A stretch of DNA of 64,000 nt, from NCBI RefSeq assembly GCF_030272615.1, contig NC_081406.1, forward strand, positions 235,579,922-235,643,921, written 5' to 3'. A model generated the notes under the pieces. The model searched no databases. It saw only the letters and a program-made list of their open reading frames with translations, and was not told where the DNA came from. A program made the translations under genes and the position numbers. The first letter of the stretch is position 1. Every line of letters begins with the position of its first letter. Below, piece by piece: positions 10,285-21,900 of this stretch. This DNA is from Cryptomeria japonica. Taxonomy: Eukaryota; Streptophyta; Pinopsida; Cupressales; Cupressaceae.

Positions 10285-13049
10285 GGAGGGATGGATACCC
10301 CTAACTTGTCTCTCAAATAGAAAAGTGTATTTGCAGGTAAAGGCTTAGTGAAAATATCAGCAATTTGTTACTTTGTAGACACATACTCTAGCTTCACTTC
10401 CTCTTCACTAACTTTTTTCTCTCAAGAAATTATATTTGATTAATACATGTTTAGTTTTTGAATGTTGTACCAGGTTATTCGACATATTAATAGCACTAGA
10501 ATTATCACAATAAATGACAGTAGGCTCATCATAGATAACTCTGATGTCCTTGAACATTTGTTTCATCCAGACTACCTGAGTGTAGTTACTAGCAACAGTA
10601 ATGTACTCAACTTTAGTAGTAGATAGGGAAACTAAATCTTGTTTGTTACTAGCCCATGAAACCAATTTTTTACCCAAAAAGAATGCACCACCAGAGGTAC
10701 TCTTTCGGTCATCAACATCACCATCCCAGTCAACATTAGTGTAAGCACATAACATTAAATCATCATTTCTCAAATTCCATGAACCATAATCCATAGTCAC
10801 TTTCAAGTATCTAAATATCCTTGTTACAATAGTGACATGACTCTCTTTTGGATCAACTTGATATTTAGCAGCCATGCACATTGCATGCATAATGTCCAGT
10901 TTATTCTGAGTCAAGTATAGCACTCCACCAATCATAGATTTGTACAAGGTCTGATTAGCTTTCGAAGATTCATCATTTTTAGACAATTTGCAGCCAGTCA
11001 CCATAGGAGTTCCAACTAGTTTAGAATCTTCTAACCCAAACTTCTTCAGTAATTCCCTCACATATTTAGCTTCAGATATAAAAATATCTTTTTCATTCTA
11101 TGAAATTTGTAAACGTAAGAAAAATTATATCTCTCCTATCATAGACATCTCAAATTATTTATGCATATCATCGACAAACTACATACTCAAGTTATCAGTC
11201 TCAATCTTGAAATATATATTACTATCAACAATACCTTTATTAAATCCTAATTTCAACAAGTACTTATCCAATCTATCATACCAGGATCTAGGGGCTTGTT
11301 TAAATCCATAATGAGATTTCTTCAGTTTGCATGTCATGTCTCCATCACCTGATAATGAAAATCCACCAAGTTGCTCAATATAGACTTCTTCCTCAAGATC
11401 ACCATTCAGAAAAGATGACTTGACATCCATCAGATATACCTTGAAATCCTTATACGAAGCATATGCAAGAAATAGTCTAATAGCTTCAAGTCTAAATCCT
11501 AGAGCAAAAGTCCCCTCATAATCAATCCCTTCTTTCTGTGAATATCATTTGCATACCAATCTTTCTTTATTTTTGACTTCACCGGTTTGATTCAATTTGT
11601 TCTTGAATACCCATCTAGTACCAATGGCATTCTTGTCTTTAGGTCTAGGCACAAGTTCCCATGTGTTATTATTTTCAATTTGATTCAATTCTTCTTCCAT
11701 AGCTCTTATCCAATTGTCATCTTTGCAAGCTTCAGCAACATCTTTAGGTTCAATAAATTAGAAATCAAACATACCTCTTCAACAACTAGCCTTCTTCTAG
11801 TCATCACACCTTTATTTTTATCACCAATAATATGATTTTTAGAGTGATTCAGTCTTACATACCTCAGAGTCTTCTGATTATTCTGACTTTCAAGTTCCTA
11901 TACCTTTCCATCGACAACAACAATATCTAGGTTAGTTGTCTCTACTGAATCATTGTACTTCAATTCTTCAATCTGAATAGGTGTTAGAACAACATGCAGA
12001 CCATCATCATATCTACATGCTTTGATTTCTTTTCCATAGTTCTCATGAACTTTCACATTTGCACTTTCCACTATCTTTCTCAGTAGCTTATTGTAGCACC
12101 AATAGGATTTTCTCTGTTGAATATCCCAAGAAAATTCATTCATCACTTTTTGCATCAAACTTTCCTATATCCTCATCTCTCTTAATATAACACTTTCTTC
12201 CAAAAATTTTGAAATATTTCACAATAGGAACATGACCAAACCATAGCTTATAAGGAGTCTTGTTGGTATCACCTTTTATATACAATCGGTTGAATGTGTT
12301 AATATTAGTTTTAACAACTTCTCTCTAATAGATCCTTGAAACATTCCCTTCAATCAACATAGTCCTTGCAGCATCCAAGATAGTTTTGTTCTTCCTTTCA
12401 ACAAATCCATTCTGATGTGGGGTTTTAGGAGCAGATAATTATCTTCTAATCCCATGCTTCTCACAGAATGAATCAAACTCACCAGAACAAAACTATCCTC
12501 CTCTGTCCAATCTCAGACATTTCACCTTCAATCTTGTCTTAATCTCAACTTTTGCTTTGAATATCTTGAATTTTTCCAATGCTTCTGATTTTTCCTTCAA
12601 AAAGACAACCCCTTGCTTTGGATATCTTGAATTTGTCCAATGCTTCTGATTTTTCCTTCAAAAAGACAACCCGTATCATTTTGGAATAATCATCAATTAG
12701 TAACATAAAATATCTATAACCCTACACACTTCTAATATTTGTAGGTCCACATAGGTTAGTATGAACAAGATCTAGAAATCCATTAGATGCATATTGTTTA
12801 CTCTTGAAAGAAATTCTTGTTTTCTTACCCATTTGACATTCCTTATATATCAAATTAGTAGGCTTAACAATTTTAGGCAGATCTCTAACAACTTGAGCAG
12901 AACTCATCTTAATCATTGAGTCAAAACTAACATGACACATTCTCCTATGTCATAACCAACTTTCATTAATTTGAGCAATCAAGCAACTTTCCTGACCAAC
13001 ATTCAAATGAAAGATATCACCCTCATTCTTAGTTACAGATGCAATCTTT
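10285..13049 (-). pseudogene. Copia C pol, 3' part (integrase, RT, RNase H)
   Basis: This is the C-terminal two thirds of a Ty1/copia polyprotein, read right to left. Integrase remnants lie at 11898-12940 ('LVHTNLCGP' near 12750). The RT block at 11179-11430 has the 'MDVKSSFLNGDLEEEVY' and 'YGFKQAPRSWY' motifs. The RT end and RNase H lie at 10408-11061 with 'GGVLYL', 'DWDGD', 'STTKVEY' and 'YCDNSSAI', covering the RNase H acidic residues. Frameshifts separate the blocks, and a 61-bp tandem duplication (12552-12673) disrupts integrase. At 13049 the frame is cut by Copia B and resumes at 32566. The relic has the Copia domain order but cannot be functional. Confidence 0.85.
12552..12673 (-). repeat. 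61-bp tandem duplication in Copia C integrase
   Basis: Two near-identical units, 12552-12612 and 12613-12673, each starting 'ttgctttg' and ending 'aaaagacaaccc'. Sixty-one is not a multiple of three, so the duplication shifts the reading frame. Confidence 0.85.
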
Positions 13050-14108
13050 GTTAGGTCCCAGAGACAACTGAGAAGGGGGGGTGGGGGGGTGAATGAGTTG
13101 TCTATTAATTTAAAACCAAATACAACTTAACCAAACTTAATGCGTAATACCGGTAAACCAAACTTTATGCTGATAAACAATTCTGATAGTTAATTGTAAT
13201 GCCGGTAAAGTTTAATGCATGAAACAAAAAGACAAATAACATTCACAACACATAACATAGATATTTGTACATGGAAACCTTGTAAGGGGAAAAACCATGG
13301 TAGGAAATCTTACCCACAATCAAATTATACTACTACAGATAGTATGTGTGTACAATATGGAGTCTACACATACAGAAAGGCCAACTACCTAGAGCTCACT
13401 ACTCAATCACAAAATGGGAGTCACACTGACTATAATTGGATGGTTAAATCCAATGATAATGTATTGCTCAAAATAACATCTTCATATGTTGGATTTAGTA
13501 ATGGTTAAGCTTTGATTTGCCTTCTTCAAAACCTCCTTGAATCTTGAATGATGTCTACGTGTATAGCTTTGCTTATATTCGCATATACCTTATTATATTC
13601 CTCTTCCACACTCACACTAATCTCACAAATGAGATCTTACATATATACCAAAACCTAAGACCATATGTGTAGGTTGACTCACTAAAGATATTATAATAAA
13701 ATCAATTACAAATGAATCAATATGCGATGCATCATGTTGGCTCAATGCATTTACAATAATAACAAATCATCTTCATATCGTGTCGTGCTGATCTGGAATA
13801 GATAATGCTTGTCGGTCCATAACCTAGACCTATTTGTTGGTAACAACAAATATGCAAACCCGATTAGATCAATGACCAAATCACCAAAACAAAGTGTCCA
13901 GACAATGTCTTCGACATAACCAAGTAATATTCAAGTCACCCTTAGTGCCGATGAACAATATAACTTGTTGGTGAACCAGATACCAGTGGTTGTGCATAAG
14001 TCACTGAACATGCCGGTGAACATAAATAAGAATCTCCAAGTGCTGATAAGTGTTGACAAGTGTTAACATCAATGACAAAACCAGTGCAACACATCCATAA
14101 TACCAACA
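13050..14108 (-). repeat. Copia B 3' LTR
   Basis: The LTR runs TGTTAGGTCC... to ...ATACCAACA, 1059 bp, and matches 31512-32565 along its length. It holds the G-rich block at 13075-13091 and, on the minus strand, GGTATATATGTAAG (TATA-type, near 13636-13649) and a GGTTTTTCCCC block near 13299-13308. Confidence 0.9.
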
Positions 14109-14120
14109 ATCTCCCCCTTT
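14109..14120 (-). other. Polypurine tract of Copia B
   Basis: ATCTCCCCCTTT on the plus strand abuts the 3' LTR end directly. A second copy, CTCTCCCCCTTTGACATC, lies at about 14303-14320, and a shorter tract at 14393-14400. Confidence 0.8.
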
Positions 14121-14480
14121 GGCATTGATGGCAACACAAGATGCAAAAACCATCTAAGTGCCAAAACAGAAATGCCAAAAACCAAAAACCAACAATCTCC
14201 CAAAGAGATCATTAACTTGAGATCAAAATACAGGTACAAATAGTAACAATCTCTCCCTCAAAGAATGTCTCCCTAAAAGATAATGTGTTTTTCCATAGAT
14301 ATCTCTCCCCCTTTGACATCAAATGCCAAAGAAATACAAAAACCAGATTCAAACATTTATTACAAAATACCAACTTATCAATTTATCCAACAACTCCCCC
14401 TGAGAAGTATCTCTCCTCATCAAAGCCAGAAAAAAGATTTCTCTATTAATTTTGTTGGTTTGATGACAATCATCAATTGT
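14121..14480 (-). other. Copia B 3' untranslated region
   Basis: Non-coding sequence between the pol stop (14481-14483) and the polypurine tract. It contains reiterated C-rich tracts on the plus strand near 14250, 14303-14314 and 14393-14400, and no open frame with Copia motifs. Confidence 0.6.
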
Positions 14481-14781
14481 CTAAGTCTCTACCAGTGGGG
14501 GTATAACCCAGAGCTACTCTCTGAGATATTCAAAAGTTTCCTTAGGCAAACGCTTAGTAAAAATATTTGCAATCTGCTCTTTTGTATTCAGATAAACCAA
14601 TTTCACTTCTTTTGCTTCAACATTCTCTTTCAGAAAATTGAATTTGATAGAAACATGTTTTGTTTTTGAGCGAAATACCAGATTCTTATATATATATCAA
14701 TTACTGCCATATTATCACAGTAAATGGTTATAGGTTCTTTGCATTTTACCTTTATGTCCTTCAACATTTGCTTAATCCATA
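14481..14781 (-). pseudogene. Copia B RNase H, C-terminal end
   Basis: The last 100 codons of B pol. Read on the minus strand, the piece holds the end of RNase H, with the 'YCDN' acidic site near 14715-14730, 'FRSKTKHVSIKFNF' and the Copia terminal block 'TFEYLRE'. The frame ends at a TAG (14481-14483) after 'PPLVET'. A stop within the terminal block sits where Gln is usual. The fragment is cut at 14781 by the Gypsy insertion and joins 28252 onward, with CCATA as the duplicated target. Confidence 0.8.
14777..14781. other. Target-site duplication CCATA, left copy
   Basis: CCATA immediately before the Gypsy LTR TG end. The second copy is at 28247-28251, immediately after the CA end of the other LTR. 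Confidence 0.9.
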
Positions 14782-15553
14782 TGTCATGACCAACTTTTGG
14801 GCACAAACGGAAATTTTTTTTTTTTTAAAAATACTTAACTAATTAACGACTTACTTAATTGAAATATTGCAACTTTGGTTTGGTCTTAACTACATTTGTG
14901 TAAATCAGGTAATTAAATTTCAATTTAGTGATAAGGATAACTAAGTCATCTATGAGCTGAAATTTCTCCCAAAGGGGTTATCACTAAGCTCCAATAATTA
15001 AAATCTCAAGTATAACGATTTATCCCAAATTTAAATGATCTAAAGTTTACCTTATCTTTCTTAACCTCCTAGGTTCTAAATTTAATTGACCTAGTTATTA
15101 AAACACCTTATCAAAATGAAAACCCCATGAATTAAAAATACTTTATAATTTTATACTTAAATGGCCCTCTTGGCCCTACAGATAATATTGCTTATACATT
15201 TGTTTTGAGTCTAATCCACCAAGTATTAAAATCTTTTTATATAATTCTTCTACACTTGCCCAATATTTTAAAAAAAATATACAAAACTTAATTTTGCATC
15301 TAACAAATTTATTTACAAATAAGTACTAAAATTAATCCACTATTATATATGTATATATATATATATCTATATATATATGTATATACACATATATTTAATC
15401 ACTTATATATTTTATCTAAGAATGTATTTCTAAAAAGGAGTGGGGCTTTAAATATTATTATATTAAGTTACCCTTTTTTTTAAAATACCCACCCCATTAT
15501 CTATCTCCCTCTCATTTTTTTTTTAAAACAACACCAAGAAACTAAATGTCTTT

Positions 15554-15580
15554 GCCCTAACCCGAGATTAGGGTTAGGGC
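15554..15580. other. Telomere-motif hairpin in Gypsy 3' LTR
   Basis: A perfect 10-bp stem, GCCCTAACCC pairing with GGGTTAGGGC, with a 7-base loop GAGATTA. It is repeated exactly at 24713-24739 in the other LTR. Confidence 0.85.
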
Positions 15581-15639
15581 ATGTGTGTAAAACCCCCATT
15601 CTTATCCCTATTTTTTTTTTTGTGTGTGTGTGTGCAGGG

Positions 15640-15935
15640 TCGGCGGCCACGGGAGGGGCGCGCAGGGCTGAACCCGAGCCAACTCTCGCTTTATTTTCTT
15701 GCGCTGTTTGAGTTCGATGGGCGGAGGAAGGGCCGAGCGGGGAAGGGAGTTTGTGTTGAAGCCACGGCATGGGAGTGGGAGACAGGCGGAGCGGGGGGGA
15801 GAGCTGGCAGCGCGGGGCACCGCCGGCTGTGGATGGCGCCGCCCGCAGGCTGTGGACGTCGCCGCCCGCAGTCTGCGGGTGCCGCAGGCTGCGGCCGCCG
15901 CCGCCCAGGTGCTGCGGCCCCCTGCGAACATAGCA
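15640..15935 (-). other. GC-rich island in Gypsy 3' LTR
   Basis: About 300 bases of strongly GC-rich, CpG-rich sequence inside an otherwise AT-rich LTR. The counterpart in the 5' LTR is at about 24800-25118. The two differ mainly by C/T and G/A changes and a short insertion. It lies downstream of long TA repeats in the element's sense, so it could be transcribed leader. Open frames inside it are low-complexity Ala/Arg/Pro runs. Confidence 0.7.
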
Positions 15936-16054
15936 TAGTTTTCTTTTTTTTTTTTTTTATTAAACATTTTTTGTTTATTTCATTTTTAAACAAAGTTTAA
16001 ACATTCAAAAAAAAAATTTATAATATGTTTCTTTTTCTATTAACATTTATAAAA

Positions 16055-16098
<44 letters not shown>

Positions 16099-16168
16099 GT
16101 ATATATATCTTGGTAAAATAAAATACATATAGTTTCCTATTTGGAAACTGGCAGATTCCTCATAAAAG

Positions 16169-16220
<52 letters not shown>

Positions 16221-18981
16221 AAAACTAGCATAATAACAGTCCTCTCTTTTTTTTTCTTTCTATTATCAGAGCTATAAATATTCTTTTTTTTGTATAACAG
16301 ATTACCAAAATGACATTTGAGGAGCTAAAAATATTTATATATGTCTCTTTTTGCTACCCTTTACTTTTTTTATATATAATCCCATATAGGCTTTCCTTTT
16401 TAGTTTAATATTATTTTGTAAATCATCAAATGCATTTAAAGGGATTTCCTAATCTATATTCCTTTTTTCTTTGTAACAAAATGATAATATTAAATGCTAA
16501 ATGTTCTTTTCTTTTTTTTGCAAAGAATAGACTATTATAACAAATTTCATTTCTGCAAAAACCAGGAAAATAAATGACTGTTTTTACTTAAATTTACAGC
16601 AGCATAGTTTTATAAGGAACATGTAGCAATAAATCCCATTTACTTGCAGAATACATAATAATGCATTTACTTCTCTTTCTTTTTTTGAAAAACATGAAAA
16701 TTTACATACAATATAATGCAATGCTCCTTTCATTTGCAAACTAACTAGAGTAGGAAAGACATTATGTATTTCATTAGCAAAGTAGATACAAAATAAACAT
16801 GAATACAAATGGGTTTGAAAACCCAACAATGTTCTTCTTTCCATAGTAACTTGAATGTAATACAACACTTTCTTTTCTTGAAAGTAAATACTACAAATGC
16901 TCACATTTCTTCTTTTATACAAACTACAATATTTAATCTATCTCCTTTTTTTAAAAAAAAAAAAAACACTTTTCTGCAACACAAGCAGCAACATAGTCTT
17001 TTAATCCTTCTTTTCCCATCCCATGCAACCTGCAATAAAAACACATATTTGACCATGGAGAGCTCACCTCCCAGCCTAGGCTTACTAGAAGCCACCCCCG
17101 AGCTTGGAGAACCAAGCACTAAATGGGTTACAAACAAGCAAACTCCACAACAAACATAGGAAGACAATTAACATTCAAATTTCCCTTCCCAAGCTACACT
17201 TTCACCACATTCATGGTGACTCTTCCATGGGTGGAAGTGGACCAAGTACCAATGGGGAGATTGCAAGCCAAATACAACACAAGCCACCTCATGGCAATAC
17301 AAATGCAACAAAATACTTCCACAATCCTTATGCCCCCCAAAAGGCTCAAGGCCATACTTACTCCCCATATGACCCCCAAATGCATACACAAGGCTATGCA
17401 ATAAGGGTCACAAGGACACCCTTGAGATCACTCTCCATAAGGAGAGCCTCTCACCCAAGGCTGTCATACTCCTTCCACCCCAAGATCTTCCTACCCTCCC
17501 AAGAGTAGGAGATCTTGGACACTCCCAAAAACAACAAGAACACAAAACAAAACACATAGAAATGAACTACACATTCTTTACTTCAACAAAAACTTCATAA
17601 AACACTTTCTTTACAAGCAACTCTTTTCTTCTACAAAACAACATAAACTAACTCATACAACATAAACAAGAGGAGATAAGAAGAAACCAACCTTATCCTG
17701 CCAATAGGTATGCTAAAATTAGTTGGGGATCAGCTGCCCAATTCCACACAAACTTTTCTCCAAATTCCTCCAAAAATTCTATTCTCCTACTAATTTTTCA
17801 AATCAAAGCATAATCTCCAAAAATGGAGAGTGGGTGATTACTCACTAAGTCTCCAATTCTTGCCTAAGAAGGCCTCTCACACACTTCCCCACCCCTTGGG
17901 TGAGGTGAGGGAAGATGGGGAAGAGAGTTTGACATCAAAAGGGAAGGTTGTCTATCCTAGGAGGAACTTTCTAAGTTGAATTTTCGTTCACCTTGGAAAC
18001 ACCACTTTTTGAAGTGACTAAATAGTCACATGGGAGAAGCCACATGTTGCAAAATACCCCTAACCCATAGGTATACCCTTTGGCCCTTTGGAAAAGCCTT
18101 AAAACTGACCCTAGGAGTCCTTTAAACCCTTTGGAAACCCAACTGAAGTTTACCTACGGGTCAAACTTGAGTTGACCACTCCCAAGACTCCCTACCCAAG
18201 GCAAATTTGGGACCACACTCATGTTTTTGAATGGCTTTGGTAGAAACAAAACTCCCTCCAAGAGACAAGTCAAAATCAATGACACTAATCAGCACATGTG
18301 TCAAGTGACACAATAAAAATACACTATAAAAATCAAACATGGAATTTGTCTCTTGTAGGATTACACATATACATATAAATTAATTTTAACACTCAAGTAG
18401 TATACACTTCACAAATAAAATACATTACAATGGGCTGTTGTCTCTCCAAATAGACAACTCCCGGCTTAACAAACGTACATTGGTCTAGGCTTGGTTCTCC
18501 ATATAAATTCCATGGTCACATGGATAATTTTCCTGCGCACCTCAATTAACACATTAGTAATTTCAAATAATCACATTTATACATAATCAAATACATGGAT
18601 TTCATTGCACATCAAACACTCATACATTTGGCAACAATAATTCAATATCTCATTTGTTTCAAATTCAATTTCACATAAGCAATTAACATAATTTCCCAAA
18701 ATTGAAGCATTCATAAATAAGCATCATTTTTCTATCATCAAAATGAAGTCCTGCAAATTTCCAATAATGACATTCACCATCACAATGTAACTCTATTCTA
18801 GTAACATATCTAAAGTTTCATAATCATCATGCATGAAATAAAGCATCAACATATGTCAGTGTGATCCAAATCATGGAATCATATAAGTTCTAAGTCCATA
18901 AAGCATAAAATAAAGCATCCATAATAGTCTCTATATGCAAATAACTGAAAATGTCAAATTGAATCGGGGTAGGGCCTCACA

Positions 18982-18996
18982 CCCTCCCCCTCTAGG
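18982..18996 (-). other. Polypurine tract of the Gypsy element
   Basis: CCCTCCCCCTCTAGG follows the 3' LTR end directly on the plus strand, giving CCTAGAGGGGGAGGG in the sense strand. The gag-pol stop codon (18992-18994) lies within this tract. Confidence 0.85.
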
Positions 18997-21900
18997 CATG
19001 AACTTCCTCCTGGAGTTCATCAAAAAGGTGGGGGTACTGTGATCTCATAAGTGCTGCATCCTCCCATGAGGCTGTGACCTCATCATAGCAATCCCACTGG
19101 ACCCTAACTTGGTCCAGCTCTCGACCTCGAAGGCCCAGCGTCCGGCGTGCCAAAATACGAATGGGCTCCAAAGCTAGCTGCCCGTCCGACTCCACCTACA
19201 AGGCATCCCAATCTAGAATATGAGACTCATCATAGATATACTTCCTCAAAACTGAAACATGAAACACATCGTGGATGCGTGACAGGCTAGGTGGCAATGC
19301 TAGATGGTAGGCAACTGGCCCTATCCTCTCAAGGATCTCAAATGGTCCTACAAATCAGGGTGCGAGCTTAGAACCCTTTCCATATCGGATTGGACTCTTA
19401 TGCGGTCGCACTCTCAAGAAAACTCTGTCTCCAACCAAGTAGCTATGATCTATCCTCTTCGTATCTGCATATTTCTTCTATCTATCCTATGCCTCTCTAA
19501 GATGCTGCCTAATCAAATCCACCTGCTACTCCATATCCCGAACTATCTCTGGACCAATAGCAACTCTGTCCTCTATGCGGTCCCAACTCAATGGTGTCCT
19601 ACAAGGCCTGCCATATAATGCCTGATAGGGTGGCATTCCCAAGGACGTGTGATGCCCATTGTTATAGGCAAACTCCACTAAGGGAAGATACTCTTCCCAT
19701 CTGGTCTGGTGATCCATGACATACATGCGAAGCATATCCTCTAACACCTGATTAACTCTCTCTGTCTGGCCATCCGTCTCCGGATGATAGGCTGTACTGA
19801 AATTGAGCTTGGTACCCATAGTTGCCTGTAATGCCTTCCAAAAAGAAGAAGTGAAGAGGGAATCCCTGTCGGAAATGATCTTACGTGGAACACCATGAAG
19901 TTTGACAATGTCTCACAAAAACACCTGTGCTACTGCTGGTGCTGTGAAGGTGGTACGAACTGGTGAAAAGTGAGCCACTTTGGTCAACTTGTCAACCGTC
20001 ACCAAGATGGCATCATGGCGGCGAGATGACATAGGGAGACCAATGATAAAGTCCATGGATATAGTATCCCACTTCCACTCTGGTATAGCATGAGATTGGA
20101 GCAACCCACCTGGATGGCGGTGCTCCGCCTTGACTCTCTAACACTCCAGGCATCGGGCTACCAACTCGGCAATAAGTTGTCGCATTCCTGGCCAATGGTA
20201 TAGTTCTCTCAAGTCTACATGCAACTTCTTGACTCCGAGATGCACTGCATAAGGAGCTCTATGAGCCTCTGTGATAATGAACTCCCGCAATCCCCCGGAA
20301 GAAGGTACATAGATGCGCCCTCTATGGCGTAATAAACCATTGGACTCTAAGGAATAATCCCCATATTTCCCTTCTAAAGTTTCCTGAGATCGTATAGCCT
20401 GGCAAACCTCTAAATACCATCTGTCCTCTGGCAATTGCTGCATGATCCGATCTCTCAAATCCGTGCTCATAGACATGGTGTATACCTCATGACGTCTCCT
20501 ACTCAAAGCATCTGCAACTACATTTTCTTTCCCTTTGATGTAGTGAACGTCAAAATCATACTCACACAAGAATTCCATCCATCTCCTCTGACGTGCATTA
20601 AGATTCGGCTGAGTAAATATGTACTGAAGGCTCTGATGGTCTGAGTGCAACTCAAAATGATGACCCAAAAGGAAATGTCTCCATCTCACAAGTGCATGCA
20701 CTACGGCTACAAGCTCAAGGTCATGAGTAGGGTAATTAAGCTCGTGAGTCTTGAGTTTCCTAGACTCGAAAGCTATAGCTCTGCCATTCTGCATAAGTAC
20801 TACTCCCAAACCCTCTAGGGAAGCATCTGTGCAAACCATGAAATCAGCTGAAGGATCTGGTACTACAAGGATAGGTGCGGTAGTAAGTGCCTTTTTAAGT
20901 TCCTGAAAGGCCTTCTCGCACTTCTTTGTCCACTCAAACTTCTTCCCTTTGTGCTGAAGAGAAGTGATAGGATGAGCAACTCTAGAGAATCCCTCAACAA
21001 AACGTCGGTAATAACCTGCTAAGCCCATGAAGCTTCTGACCTCTGTCACACTGGTAGGTGCTGGCCAATCCATAATGGCTCTGATCTTTGATGGGTCTAC
21101 TGAGATCCCATCACCGGATATAACATGACCAAGGTACTTGACCTCTGTTCTAAAGAAAGCACACTTCAACAAACTGCCATACAACTGATTTTCCCTCAAA
21201 CACTGCAAAGCCTGTCTCAAGTGCTCCTCATGTTCCTCCTCATTCCGTGAATATATCAATATGTCGTCGAGAAACACAATCACAAAATGGTCGAGGAATG
21301 TATGGAATACTCCATTCATGAGACTCATAAAAACTGCTGGGGCATTCGTAAGACTGAATGGGACCACGGTGAACTCATAGTGGCCATATCTAGTGCGAAA
21401 TGCGGTCTTGTGGATATCACTATCCACTATCCTCAACTGATGGTACCCTGACTTTAGATCAATCTTGGAAAATACTTTGGCACCCTGAAGTTGGTCAAAT
21501 AAATCGTCAATCCTGGGCAATGGATATCGGTTCTTGATAGTTACTTTGTTCAACTGACAGTAATCCATACATAATCGGAGAGATCCATCCTTCTTCTTCA
21601 CGAAGATGACTGGTGCACCCCAAGGGGATACACTAGGGCGAATGTGGCCCTTCTCTAGGAGTTCCTCAAGCTGTAACTTGAGCTCATTAAGCTCATTTGT
21701 GGTCATTCTATATGGTGCTCTTGAAATTGGTTCGGCTCTTGGAACAAGGTCTATATGAAAATCAATCTCTCTACGGGGCGGCATACCAGGTAACTCTGAA
21801 GGAAATACATCTGAGAATTCCTTAAGGATGGGATGGTCGTCAATGGATGGTTCCTTTTCCTCTTCTTCTTCTCTATCACTAATGGTGATGGAAAATAACT

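Larger units (their letters stand above)
14782..18981 (-). repeat. Gypsy 3' LTR
   Basis: A 4,200-bp LTR from TGTCATGACC to GGCCTCACA, nearly identical to 23937-28246. It has TA-repeat blocks at about 15348-15382, 16060-16092 and 16169-16214. A GC-rich island lies at about 15640-15935, and a GCCCTAACCC/GGGTTAGGGC hairpin at 15554-15580. It lacks 65 bp present in the other LTR, removed between AGGTGAG repeats near 17905. No coding function is supported inside it. Confidence 0.92.

Noticed and set aside
15554..15580. Interstitial telomere array
   Set aside because: Only one inverted pair of telomere-like units, not a tandem array, and present identically in both LTRs.
15501..16000. Several overlapping open frames in the GC-rich island on both strands (also 24660-25181)
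   Set aside because: They are low-complexity Ala/Arg/Pro/Gly translations of GC-rich DNA, open on both strands and differing between LTR copies by frame changes. No coding support.
16584..17170. 112- and 116-codon open frames in Gypsy LTRs (also 25784-26359)
   Set aside because: AT-rich, overlapping on both strands, and no recognisable domain. Conservation between LTRs is explained by their recent common origin.
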